Part shown: piece after piece, positions 15,554-21,515 of the stretch | Numbering within the stretch: position 1 is the first letter of the stretch | How the letters are laid out: every line of letters begins with the position of its first letter | Source: Candidatus Latescibacteria bacterium 4484_107 | GTDB taxonomy: Bacteria; Latescibacterota; 4484-107 | DNA: 21,599 nt | Direction of reading: 5' to 3' | Assembly: GCA_002059205.1 (NCBI GenBank) | Contig: MVCQ01000001.1 | Span: forward strand, 1-21,599 | Notes under the pieces: generated by a model | Seen by the model: the letters and a program-made list of their open reading frames with translations, nothing else | Told to the model about the DNA's origin: nothing | Database searches by the model: none | Position numbers and translations under genes: made by a program

Positions 15554-16258
15554 TCAAACAGCTTGTGCGGAGGCCACCTCCCATTCCGAATATACGAAGG
15601 CCTTGAGAACCTTCAAATGGGTCGTTCGGATGAGGATTTTCCCGTTTCTTCTTTTTCTTAGCCTGGACACGATGACCGGTCGATGTTTTCCATCCAGACG
15701 ATCCATGGAGAGCACAAGCACCAGATCGAAAATACGTTGTACAAAACGCGTGCCTTCGGAGGTCAGCACCTTCTGAATGCTGGCCTCATTCGATGGGTCT
15801 GTTCGGAAAATCCAGGCAAGGGGCTCGAAGAGCTTCTGAACCTGATGAAAAAAAGGCGTTTGGGAGGTTTGGATATACCTTACCCTGCGGGACAGGAGGA
15901 CTTCTTTGTACGCGATGTCGAAGTGGAGGCGGAGAGGGGGGTCTTTGAAGCGGTGATAGCCGTCGGAAGGTTCTATGCCGATATTCATCACAGCGAACTT
16001 GTTTCGATAATCAATCTTCCCCTCGATGCCCATGTGCAAAAAGTCGGGCGCTATGTTGAGCCGAAACGCGATGCCTCCGTCCTGAGGGGCGATTTCTATA
16101 AGCCCCAGACTTCCATTCCATCCCGACAGCACCTGTACACGAAAGGGAGCTATCGTGCTTTGAGCCAGCATGGGAGAGACATCGCGCAGAGGCGCCGCTT
16201 CGTACCCGAATTTTCGCGGCTGTCGGGGTCTGGATATGGAGGGGGTTCGGTTCATCAT
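15554..16258 (-). CDS. Protein of unknown function (234 aa)
   Basis: I do not recognise this protein. Reasons to call it real: the codons on this strand end mostly in G or C like neighbouring genes, the shared terminator lies just past its stop, and its ATG overlaps the stop of a small upstream frame by ATGA, the usual sign of translational coupling. There is no signal peptide or TM helix. The N-terminal 30 residues are Pro/Arg-rich, the middle (about 40-120) alternates beta-like and charged stretches (VQVLSGWNGSLGLIEIAPQ; GIEGKIDYRNKFAVMNIGI), and the C-terminal third is basic (SRLRKRRNGKILIRTTHLK), so nucleic acid or membrane-surface binding is conceivable. The opposite strand also has a frame (15683-16282), but it lacks a ribosome site. 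Confidence 0.6.
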   Translation of the reverse strand: MMNRTPSISRPRQPRKFGYEAAPLRDVSPMLAQSTIAPFRVQVLSGWNGSLGLIEIAPQDGGIAFRLNIAPDFLHMGIEGKIDYRNKFAVMNIGIEPSDGYHRFKDPPLRLHFDIAYKEVLLSRRVRYIQTSQTPFFHQVQKLFEPLAWIFRTDPSNEASIQKVLTSEGTRFVQRIFDLVLVLSMDRLDGKHRPVIVSRLRKRRNGKILIRTTHLKVLKAFVYSEWEVASAQAV

Positions 16259-16437
16259 AGGGGTGGCGTGTGTTTTGGTTGAAAAAAGGAAACCGCTTGT
16301 TCCAAGGAAGATGCATAAACCGTGAGACGAAGGAACGAAGCCCGGCGACCGGCTCTTTCGTACTCCGCTGCAACCGGGTCGAAAACCCGCTTCCTGCTTC
16401 TTTTGGTGGGACGCAACCTCCTTCTCTTAATCGGCAT
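16255..16437 (-). CDS. Small basic protein of unknown function, coupled to the 234-aa gene
   Basis: A 60-residue frame from ATG 16437 (a TTG at 16485 would add 16 residues). It starts MPIKRRRLRPTKRSRKR, so the N-terminus is strongly basic, and continues with a helix-prone stretch (AAEYERAGRRASFLRLTVYA). Its TGA overlaps the ATG of the 234-residue gene by four bases, the main evidence that it is translated. No clear ribosome site precedes the ATG. There is no similarity I can name. A DNA- or RNA-binding regulator is possible but unproven. Confidence 0.4.
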   Translation of the reverse strand: MPIKRRRLRPTKRSRKRVFDPVAAEYERAGRRASFLRLTVYASSLEQAVSFFQPKHTPPL

Positions 16438-16894
16438 ATCGAGACAAAACTTTACAGGTAGAAACAGAGGTTCCCGATGCCGCAACGTGTATTTCTCATG
16501 ATCGGCGGATGGCTGAAAAGGATACTCAAAAGACTTGACATAGCGCTTCCCGGTGCATATATTTTCTTTTATGGTGGGTTCGCATGGATGCTTACGATCG
16601 GGAATTGATAAATACTTTTTACGAAACTTCTGTTAAGAGTCTATCCGAAAACCTGCCATTTGAGTGCTTGACGAAACGCTTTTATTCCGGAATCCAGCTT
16701 TAGGATGTGCCCCAATGAAACTCTAAAGGGTAAATTCCTCATGCGGATAAGGGTTTCAGGCAAACTCTTGGAAGACGAAACGCCAATCCGTCTGTAATTT
16801 TCGCTGAATGAGACCGCAAGTTTCTCCGCGTTTCGGTGTTTAACAGTGTAATAGCTGCAAACATCGTTATCCAATCTGAAAATTCGAGTACCCT
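16438..16894. other. Divergent intergenic region / sigma-gene leader
   Basis: These 457 bases lie between the minus-strand pair and the ECF sigma gene and are visibly more AT-rich than their surroundings. They contain a strong + strand promoter (16535-16563), so a leader of about 320 bases precedes the sigma start codon. A 39-codon + frame (ATG 16584 to TAG 16703, beginning MDAYDRELINTFYE) and a 77-codon minus frame (16641-16874) exist, but neither has a good ribosome site or family signature. The segment from 16633 (GAGTCTATCCGAAAACC) onward could be a relic of an insertion element; no matching second end was found. Confidence 0.5.
16535..16563 (+). promoter_or_regulatory. Near-consensus sigma70 promoter upstream of ECF sigma operon
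   Basis: TTGACA (16535-16540, full match) and TATATT (16558-16563, five of six) are separated by exactly 17 bases, the best promoter in the window. It reads toward the sigma/anti-sigma operon. Housekeeping-type promoters upstream of ECF genes are common beside autoregulated ones; no GGAACTT-like ECF -35 box was noticed here. Confidence 0.7.
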
Positions 16895-17470
16895 ATGACC
16901 GACACAGGCCTTATGATGCGCGTGAAATCCGGGGATAAACGCGCGTTCAAATCCATTGTGGAAACACATCAGCACCGGGTGATCAACGTGGCTTATCGCA
17001 TGTTGGGAAACCGGGAAGACGCGGAGGAGGTGGCTCAGGAAACTTTCCTGAGGCTCTATCTTTCAGCGAAGTCGTATCAGCCCAAAGCGGGATTGTTCAC
17101 CTATCTGTACACCATCGCCACCCGCCTGGCGCTGAACCGGCTGCGGAAGCGGAAGCGCCTGCGTTGGTTCTCCCTGGATCAATTGCAGGAGGATGGAGAC
17201 GAAGGCCCTGGTCAGGAGTTTCCCGGAGACCCGGCGGATCAGCCCGATCGTTCGTCGGAGCAGGCGGAGCGCGAGGCGATGATCCGTCGCGCGCTGGATA
17301 CGCTTCCCGCGGCCCAGAAAACCGCTGTGATCCTCAGCCGATACGAGGGATTGTCCTACAAGCAGATCGCCGAAGTGATGGAAACCTCCGTATCCGCGGT
17401 GGAGTCCAAATTGCATCGGGCCAAGCAAACGCTGAGAAAAAAGCTCAGCGACTATTTTGAGGAGTTTTGA
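16895..17470 (+). CDS. ECF RNA polymerase sigma factor (RpoE-like)
   Basis: A 191-residue sigma70-family factor with only regions 2 and 4. Region 2 (about 10-90) contains YRMLGNREDAEEVAQETFLR, the helix that binds core RNA polymerase, and YLYTIATRLALNRLRKRKR, which reads the -10 element. An acidic linker (EDGDEGPGQEFPGDPADQP) joins it to region 4 (about 130-183), whose helix-turn-helix is GLSYKQIAEVMETSVSAVES. Sigma factors of this type are held inactive by a membrane anti-sigma factor, and such a gene follows about 200 bases later. The downstream periplasmic Spy/CpxP-like genes suggest a regulon for envelope or metal stress. The start at ATG 16895 lacks a strong ribosome site; the N-terminus MTDTGLMMRVKSGDKRAF fits the family. 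Confidence 0.95.
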   Translation: MTDTGLMMRVKSGDKRAFKSIVETHQHRVINVAYRMLGNREDAEEVAQETFLRLYLSAKSYQPKAGLFTYLYTIATRLALNRLRKRKRLRWFSLDQLQEDGDEGPGQEFPGDPADQPDRSSEQAEREAMIRRALDTLPAAQKTAVILSRYEGLSYKQIAEVMETSVSAVESKLHRAKQTLRKKLSDYFEEF

Positions 17471-17603
17471 TAACCGTTCACCACGGAAGTTCACGGAACA
17501 ACACGGAAAAATTTGGATTACTTCAAGTACTTCAATAGATGTTGCACAACCGAAGTTCTCATTTTTTCTGTGTTATTCCGTGGTTATCCGTGGTGAGGGT
17601 TAT
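17470..17603. repeat. Large imperfect inverted repeat of CCACGGA/TCCGTGG units
   Basis: Two arms of about 42 bases (17470-17511 and 17562-17603) match as reverse complements over roughly 80 percent: the left reads AACCGTTCACCACGGAAG... and the right ...TATCCGTGGTGAGGGTTAT. The left arm begins at the last base of the sigma stop codon and the right arm ends just before the anti-sigma leader. Each arm holds three CACGGA-type units, the same family as the TCCGTG runs at 4926-4951 and 6258-6280. In RNA this would be a long hairpin inside the operon. No U-tract follows, so it should attenuate or protect ends rather than terminate cleanly. Confidence 0.8.
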
Positions 17604-17671
17604 CTTTGAAAAAAGACCGCAAGTTTTTCGGAAGATGGGTGTTTCACTCTGTAGAAGGGGGGCGAATTTCG

Positions 17672-18142
17672 ATGAAATGTGAACAGGTTCAGCGAAGGCT
17701 TTCCGCATTTCTCGATGGGGAGCTTTCGAAGAAACAGGCTTCACGGATTTCCGAACATGTATCCGGATGTCCGCACTGCCAACAGGAAGCTGAATCCCTG
17801 TCCGCCGCGTGGGAGCAATTGGGTGAGATGCAGGAGGTGCATCCTTCCCCTCACTTCTGGATCAAGCTGAACGCCCGGATTGCGCAGGTGGAGCAGCGGC
17901 GGTTCTCGCTGGATAAGGTTCGGAGGTTCCTGGATCGGCTGCTCGTGCCCGCCACGGTGGTCGCCGCGTCGGTCTTCGGACTCTGGATCGGCGGTGCGCT
18001 CTACGACGTGCAGCGGACGGACGAACCGGAGGTCTGGGAGCAGGTGACGGCATCCCTGTATTTGGATGCGCTGGATGATTTCCCTGCTGGATCCATCGGA
18101 TCGGTCTACATGGAACTGATCTCCGACCAGGAAGGCTTGTAG
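17672..18142 (+). CDS. Anti-sigma factor with zinc-finger (ZAS / zf-HC2) domain
   Basis: A 156-residue single-pass membrane protein that would bind and hold the preceding ECF sigma factor at the membrane. The ZAS motif is C3 and H29-x3-C33-x2-C36 (EHVSGCPHC). One TM helix lies at about 90-111 (LLVPATVVAASVFGLWIGG), leaving a periplasmic tail of about 45 residues. ATG 17672 is chosen over an earlier in-frame start (17606) because a GAAGGGGGG site precedes it and the ZAS domain normally starts at the N-terminus. The stop codon TAG lies inside a palindromic repeat (18137-18212), so the present C-terminus (DQEGL) may have been set by that insertion. An intact HxxxCxxC raises the possibility of zinc or redox sensing. 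Confidence 0.9.
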   Translation: MKCEQVQRRLSAFLDGELSKKQASRISEHVSGCPHCQQEAESLSAAWEQLGEMQEVHPSPHFWIKLNARIAQVEQRRFSLDKVRRFLDRLLVPATVVAASVFGLWIGGALYDVQRTDEPEVWEQVTASLYLDALDDFPAGSIGSVYMELISDQEGL

Positions 18143-18212
18143 GGGCGATCCTCGTGATCGCCCGTTCTCGGGCTTTCTTTGGCTTGGGCGAAATCAAGAT
18201 TCGTCCCTACAA
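18137..18212. repeat. Palindromic GTAGGGGCGA...TCGTCCCTACAA element
   Basis: The outer arms TTGTAGGGGCGA and TCGTCCCTACAA are complementary with one mismatch. Inside are two further hairpins (GGGCGAT/ATCGCCC and GGGCGAA/TTCGTCCC), so the 76 bases can fold as a cloverleaf-like or cruciform structure. GTAGGGGCGA...TCGCCCCTAC repeats are a well-known class of interspersed palindromes in many phyla. This copy overlaps the anti-sigma stop codon and ends 26 bases before the next start codon. Confidence 0.85.
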
Positions 18213-18238
18213 AGGCATAATACGAGGAGGAGAACGTC

Positions 18239-18616
18239 ATGAGAAATAAGTGGTTGATTTTGGCCCTGGTCTTCTCCGTGATGGTGAACGCTGCCGCCAT
18301 CGGGACCATCGGATTCCATTGGTGGAAGGTGCGCCGCATAGCGCGCCCCTTGCCCCCTCCCGGCGGACCGATGCGGGGTCTGATGCACCGCGCGTTGTCG
18401 TTGAATCCCACTCAGATGCGGAAATTAGACGCACACAGGAAGCGAACCGTTTTTTTTAATCTCCTTCAGATGAAGCGGGAGTTGACCCCCGAACAACAGG
18501 AGAAATTGCTCCGGATGATGGCGCGAAGACCCGGATGGGACGGAATGGGACCGGAATTTGGACACGGGCCGAAACCGGGTCGCTTTGGTCCGGGCAGGAA
18601 GAGGATGGGAGAATAG
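18239..18616 (+). CDS. Shortened Spy/CpxP/ZraP-like periplasmic protein
   Basis: A 125-residue protein with an N-terminal TM or uncleaved signal segment (WLILALVFSVMVNAAAIGTI). It then has two LT/LN-x-x-Q helices of the metal-resistance/Spy superfamily: SLNPTQMRKLDAH (54-66) and RELTPEQQEKLLRMM (80-94). In ordinary family members these motifs lie some 55-65 residues apart; here only 27, so the central helices of the cradle-shaped chaperone appear to be missing. The tail is Gly/Pro/Arg-rich (PGWDGMGPEFGHGPKPG). A strong GAGGAGGAG ribosome site lies at 18224-18232. Its position after the anti-sigma gene resembles sigma/anti-sigma/heavy-metal-sensor operons. Family placement is fairly secure; activity is uncertain. 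Confidence 0.75.
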   Translation: MRNKWLILALVFSVMVNAAAIGTIGFHWWKVRRIARPLPPPGGPMRGLMHRALSLNPTQMRKLDAHRKRTVFFNLLQMKRELTPEQQEKLLRMMARRPGWDGMGPEFGHGPKPGRFGPGRKRMGE

Positions 18617-18709
18617 CTCGAAAAGTGCTGAATCGAACGGAATAGTTTTTAACAAAAGGGCTTCGGACGAGGGGATTCGCCTCCTCCAGGCGACACCTCG
18701 AAGGAGGGG

Positions 18710-18732
18710 TGACGGCGCATTGCGCGCCGTCA
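18710..18732 (+). promoter_or_regulatory. GC-rich hairpin upstream of the LTEDQ-repeat gene
   Basis: TGACGGCGC, loop ATTGC, GCGCCGTCA is a perfect 9-bp hairpin ending 24 bases before the AGGAGAGGAGGTG ribosome site of the next gene. There is no U-tract. It could tune transcript stability or reading into the highly translated downstream gene; this is a guess from position. Confidence 0.4.
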
Positions 18733-18774
18733 TCTCCGACCCGGATACCCCGAAAAGGAGAGGAGGTGAACAAA

Positions 18775-19509
18775 ATGAGAAAGCAACTAACCCTCGTACT
18801 GATGTTGGCGCTAACCATAGCGATGGTCGGAACCGCTCTGACTTATGCCGGAGGCCGGGGTTCCCGAAGCGACGGCCTGCGTCAGGGAGACCGCGTGAAT
18901 CTCCGCGACAGCCTGACCGAGGAGCAACAGACTATGCTCCATGAGATGGTGACGGAGATGCGGGAAGCCGGAGCCACGCGTGAGGCAATTCGTGCAGCCG
19001 TGGGCGAAAAGCTCAGGGAGTTCGGCATTGAGGTGCCGGAGGACCGGGGACAGCGTCCAAGGCGCGCTGATGGCCCATTCGCTAATCTGACCGAGGATCA
19101 GCGCGCTGAAATTCGAGCGAAGGTGACGGAGATGAAAAAAGCCGGAGCCGCTCGCGAAGAAATCCGGGAAGCCGTGGGCGCGATGCTTCAGGGATACGGC
19201 GTCGAACTACCGGAGGACTTGGGACAGCATCCGAGACACAGGCGACCTGGATTACGACTGCTGTGCGCCGATCTGACTGAAGATCAACGCGCTGAAATTC
19301 GAGCGAAGGTGACGGAGATGAAAGAAGCCGGAGCCGAACGCGAAGAGATTCGGGAAGCCGTGGGCGCGATGCTTGAGGGATACGGCGTCGAGTTGTCCGA
19401 AGCAGTGGCTGAGGAGACTGTACCGGACGTTACACCATCGGCCAGAATTGCGGCCACAACGGCCGTGCAATCCGCAAGCTGGGGACAGATCAAAAGCCAG
19501 ATGAAATAG
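18775..19509 (+). CDS. Secreted protein with three tandem LTEDQ helical repeats
   Basis: A 244-residue exported protein with a signal peptide (residues 1-25, ending GTALTYA). Three repeats of about 44 residues start at residues 47, 105 and 167. Each runs LTEDQRAEIRAKVTEMKKAG, then xxREEIREAVGAML, then xGYGVELPED, and they are joined by short Arg/Pro linkers (RGQRPRRADGPFAN; LGQHPRHRRPGLRLL). Repeats 2 and 3 are almost identical at DNA level, a sign of recent duplication. The LTxxQ helix start recalls Spy/CpxP proteins but the repeat is not a standard one. The C-terminus ends SASWGQIKSQMK after a Thr/Ala linker. ATG 18775 follows an excellent AGGAGGTG site; the frame extends to 18709 without sense. 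Its role is unknown: a periplasmic chaperone or metal-binding function is inferred from neighbours. Confidence 0.8.
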   Translation: MRKQLTLVLMLALTIAMVGTALTYAGGRGSRSDGLRQGDRVNLRDSLTEEQQTMLHEMVTEMREAGATREAIRAAVGEKLREFGIEVPEDRGQRPRRADGPFANLTEDQRAEIRAKVTEMKKAGAAREEIREAVGAMLQGYGVELPEDLGQHPRHRRPGLRLLCADLTEDQRAEIRAKVTEMKEAGAEREEIREAVGAMLEGYGVELSEAVAEETVPDVTPSARIAATTAVQSASWGQIKSQMK

Positions 19510-19545
19510 GCTTCCTTCCAGCGCGGCATCACATCGGGGACAGAA

Positions 19546-19580
19546 AACCTCCCGCAGGTTTTGGGAACCTGCGGGAGGTT
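19546..19580. repeat. Perfect 15-bp palindrome (AACCTCCCGCAGGTT)
   Basis: AACCTCCCGCAGGTT, loop TTGGG, and its exact complement AACCTGCGGGAGGTT. It sits 36 bases after the LTEDQ-repeat gene. There is no long T-run, so it is more a REP-like unit than a terminator, but such a stem would still protect the upstream mRNA end. Confidence 0.8.
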
Positions 19581-19641
19581 CAGAGCAGTCTCATCTCAAC
19601 ATCAGGCTTGCATTCAAATCATTACAGAGGAGGATTACACC

Positions 19642-20123
19642 ATGCGTACGAAAATTGGAGTGGCGATAGCGGCTCTGTTGGTCATTGGCCTCGTGGCAAC
19701 CGCATTCGCGCAGCCGATGCGAGGCAGGGGAAAACTGCCCCACGCCGTCGGACCGGAAGCGGGAAAAGGGTGGATGGGCATCACCCCTCCGTTGACCACG
19801 GAGCAAATGGAAAAGATCACCGCCATGCGAATAGATCATCAGAAAGGCACGATTGATCTTCGGGCCGATTTGCAGAAAAAGGAACTGGATCTCCGCACGC
19901 TAATGATGGCCGAAAAACCGAATGAGTCGAGGAGATGGGAGCCTTGAAGACGCAGCTTCAGAAGCAGCGGGTGTCCCATTTGTTGAAGGTGCGGGAGTTG
20001 TTGACGCCGGAGCAGCGGGCATCCTGGAAGGCCCGTGGATTCGGACTGGACGGACGGCACGCGAAGCGCCATCCTCGCCATGGGCAAGGTCCAGGCCCCC
20101 AGTGGGATATGGGACCTCGTTGA
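19642..20123 (+). pseudogene. Spy/CpxP-like periplasmic protein gene, broken by a frameshift
   Basis: The gene starts at ATG 19642 after AGAGGAGGA. It has a clean signal peptide (MRTKIGVAIAALLVIGL, cleavage after AFA, residue 23) and the first family helix LTTEQMEKITAMR (51 on). This frame ends at 19947 after KPNESRRWEP. The second half of a normal Spy-type protein continues in another frame, open from 19926 (VEEMGALKTQLQKQ, then VRELLTPEQRASWKARG) to a stop at 20121-20123. Adding one base near 19925 would rejoin them, so a single-base deletion (or a sequencing error) is likely. The two LTxEQ motifs then lie at the usual family spacing. The first 82 bases recur exactly at 21518-21599, so an intact copy may follow beyond the window. 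Confidence 0.8.
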
Positions 20124-20171
20124 GAATAGGGACGAACTGCGGCCCGCAGTTTAGCGGAAGTTGAAAAGCGG

Positions 20172-20209
20172 AGTCCCATCCGTGAATGAGTTGAGGCACG
20201 GATGGGACT
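20172..20209. terminator. 13-bp hairpin after the broken Spy gene
   Basis: AGTCCCATCCGTG and CACGGATGGGACT form a perfect 13-bp stem around a 12-base loop. Only TTC follows, so any termination is weak. The stem lies between the broken Spy gene and the esterase gene and may instead be another interspersed palindrome. Confidence 0.5.
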
Positions 20210-20251
20210 TCACTCACAAAACAGCCTTGATCATTTTATTGGGAGGGAACG

Positions 20252-21502
20252 ATGTGTAAGAAAACTTCTATCATCCTTTTTGGATTGATGCTCATAGCCG
20301 TGGCAGGCAATGCCCAGGAGGATTGGAGCGCTCAGCTTCTCGGTTGGGGACTGTTCAATGAGAGCGGGTTCGAGAATACTAAAAACGGTATGGTCACCAG
20401 CATGGCGGTCTTAGACGGACAACTCTGTGCCGGGACGGATAAAAAAACCAATAACTGCGACGTTACTTATGCAACTGCTTCGGTCACTTCAAATATGAAA
20501 TCAGGAACATTACATAAAGATGGGCAGATCGATTGGGATGGACATCAGCGCCTGTATTATTACTATGAACCAAGTGATCCGGGGACTTCGCCCCAACCTT
20601 TAGTTATTATCCTTCATGGCTTAAGAGGAAATATAGATTCATTTCTTGGATTGGATGGTAAAAAAGCTCCTTTTAAAATATGGCTCGATATTGCTGAAGA
20701 AGAAAATTTTTACGTCGCAATTCCCCAAGGATATAATGACGGTTGGAATGATTGCCGCAGTGATTGCTCATCCTGCGGGATGAATGATGACGCTGGTTTC
20801 CTGAATGAAATGATTAATGAGTTAATGAATAAATATTTACTTGATTCCACAAGAATATATGCAACCGGGGCATCGAACGGCGGCCATATGAGTTACCGCC
20901 TGGCTATGGAACTCTCTCATCGAATCGCAGCGGTTGGAGTGGTTATAGCCGGTTTTCCCGCTCAAAATGAATGTTCCGGTCCTGTCAATCCTATTTCTGT
21001 TTTAATAATGAATGGCACTGATGATCCAATTTGCCCCTGGCATGGTGGACAATATTCTCCTGAAGACCGGGGCACGGCTCTTTCTGCTTATGAATCAGTT
21101 AATTTCTGGGTTCGTCATAATCAGTGCGATTCAATACCGGAATATTATAATTTCCCGGATATTACAACTGATGATAATTCGACTGTCACTCTGGAAAAAT
21201 ATGGCAATGGCGTAGAGGGGACGGAAGTTTATCTCTATCGTATCGATGGCGGTGGACACGCCCCGGCGAGCATTATCGAACATTATGCTGATTGGTCCTT
21301 AAAAATAGTGGGTAATCAAAACTATGATATTGAAATGGCGCGTGAGGTTTGGGCTTTTTTTAAAAGACACACTCTTTCGGGAAATGTAGTTTGGAATGGA
21401 AAAGATAATTCGGGCCAGCAGTTGAGTTCGGGAGTTTATTTTTACAGTCTGAAATCAGTTGACAATATTTCATTAACAAAAAAAATATTACTGATAAAAT
21501 AA
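20252..21502 (+). CDS. Secreted PHB-depolymerase/feruloyl-esterase-type hydrolase with FlgD/Por-like tail
   Basis: A 416-residue exported alpha/beta-hydrolase. Signal peptide residues 1-21 (IILFGLMLIAVAGNAQ). Residues 22-60 (LNESGF-like start; TSMAVLDGQLCAGT) resemble a fragment of a beta-propeller repeat rather than an esterase. The esterase domain begins at about 83 (SGTLHKDGQIDWDGHQRLYY), with oxyanion motif ILHGLRGN, nucleophile S208 (TGASNGG), Asp at D257 or D258 (MNGTDDP) and H336 (GGGHAPAS). It fits the LpqC/feruloyl esterase-PHB depolymerase family, which cleaves ester bonds in plant or storage polymers. Residues about 374-416 (GNVVWNGKDNSGQQLSSGVY... TKKILLIK) are a FlgD-like/type IX-type C-terminal tail. 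Codon use from about 20450 on is far more AT-rich than all neighbours, suggesting transfer. A GGGAGGG site precedes ATG 20252. Confidence 0.88.
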   Translation: MCKKTSIILFGLMLIAVAGNAQEDWSAQLLGWGLFNESGFENTKNGMVTSMAVLDGQLCAGTDKKTNNCDVTYATASVTSNMKSGTLHKDGQIDWDGHQRLYYYYEPSDPGTSPQPLVIILHGLRGNIDSFLGLDGKKAPFKIWLDIAEEENFYVAIPQGYNDGWNDCRSDCSSCGMNDDAGFLNEMINELMNKYLLDSTRIYATGASNGGHMSYRLAMELSHRIAAVGVVIAGFPAQNECSGPVNPISVLIMNGTDDPICPWHGGQYSPEDRGTALSAYESVNFWVRHNQCDSIPEYYNFPDITTDDNSTVTLEKYGNGVEGTEVYLYRIDGGGHAPASIIEHYADWSLKIVGNQNYDIEMAREVWAFFKRHTLSGNVVWNGKDNSGQQLSSGVYFYSLKSVDNISLTKKILLIK

Positions 21503-21515
21503 GGGGGGGGGAAAC

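Noticed and set aside
15683..16282. A 199-codon + strand frame opposite the unknown minus-strand gene
   Set aside because: It has no ribosome site and its strand conflicts with the terminator position. The minus-strand frame is longer, has neighbour-like codon use and a coupled upstream partner.
16404..16417. GGTGGGACGCAAC resembles part of the c-di-GMP-I (GEMM) riboswitch core
   Set aside because: The other conserved GEMM parts (the GCAAACC/GAAA first stem and the CCGGGTTACC second stem) are not found in the right order, and no + strand gene starts suitably downstream.
16641..16975. Two overlapping minus-strand frames (16641-16874 and 16739-16975) upstream of the sigma gene
   Set aside because: Neither has a ribosome site or recognisable motif; one overlaps the sigma gene start. 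The first could be a relic of an element, but this cannot be shown.
19900..19950. Programmed -1 frameshift in the Spy-like gene
   Set aside because: A slip at the A-run (19913-19917) would hit a TGA at 19923 in the new frame, and the permitted 20-base interval after it has no slippery sequence.
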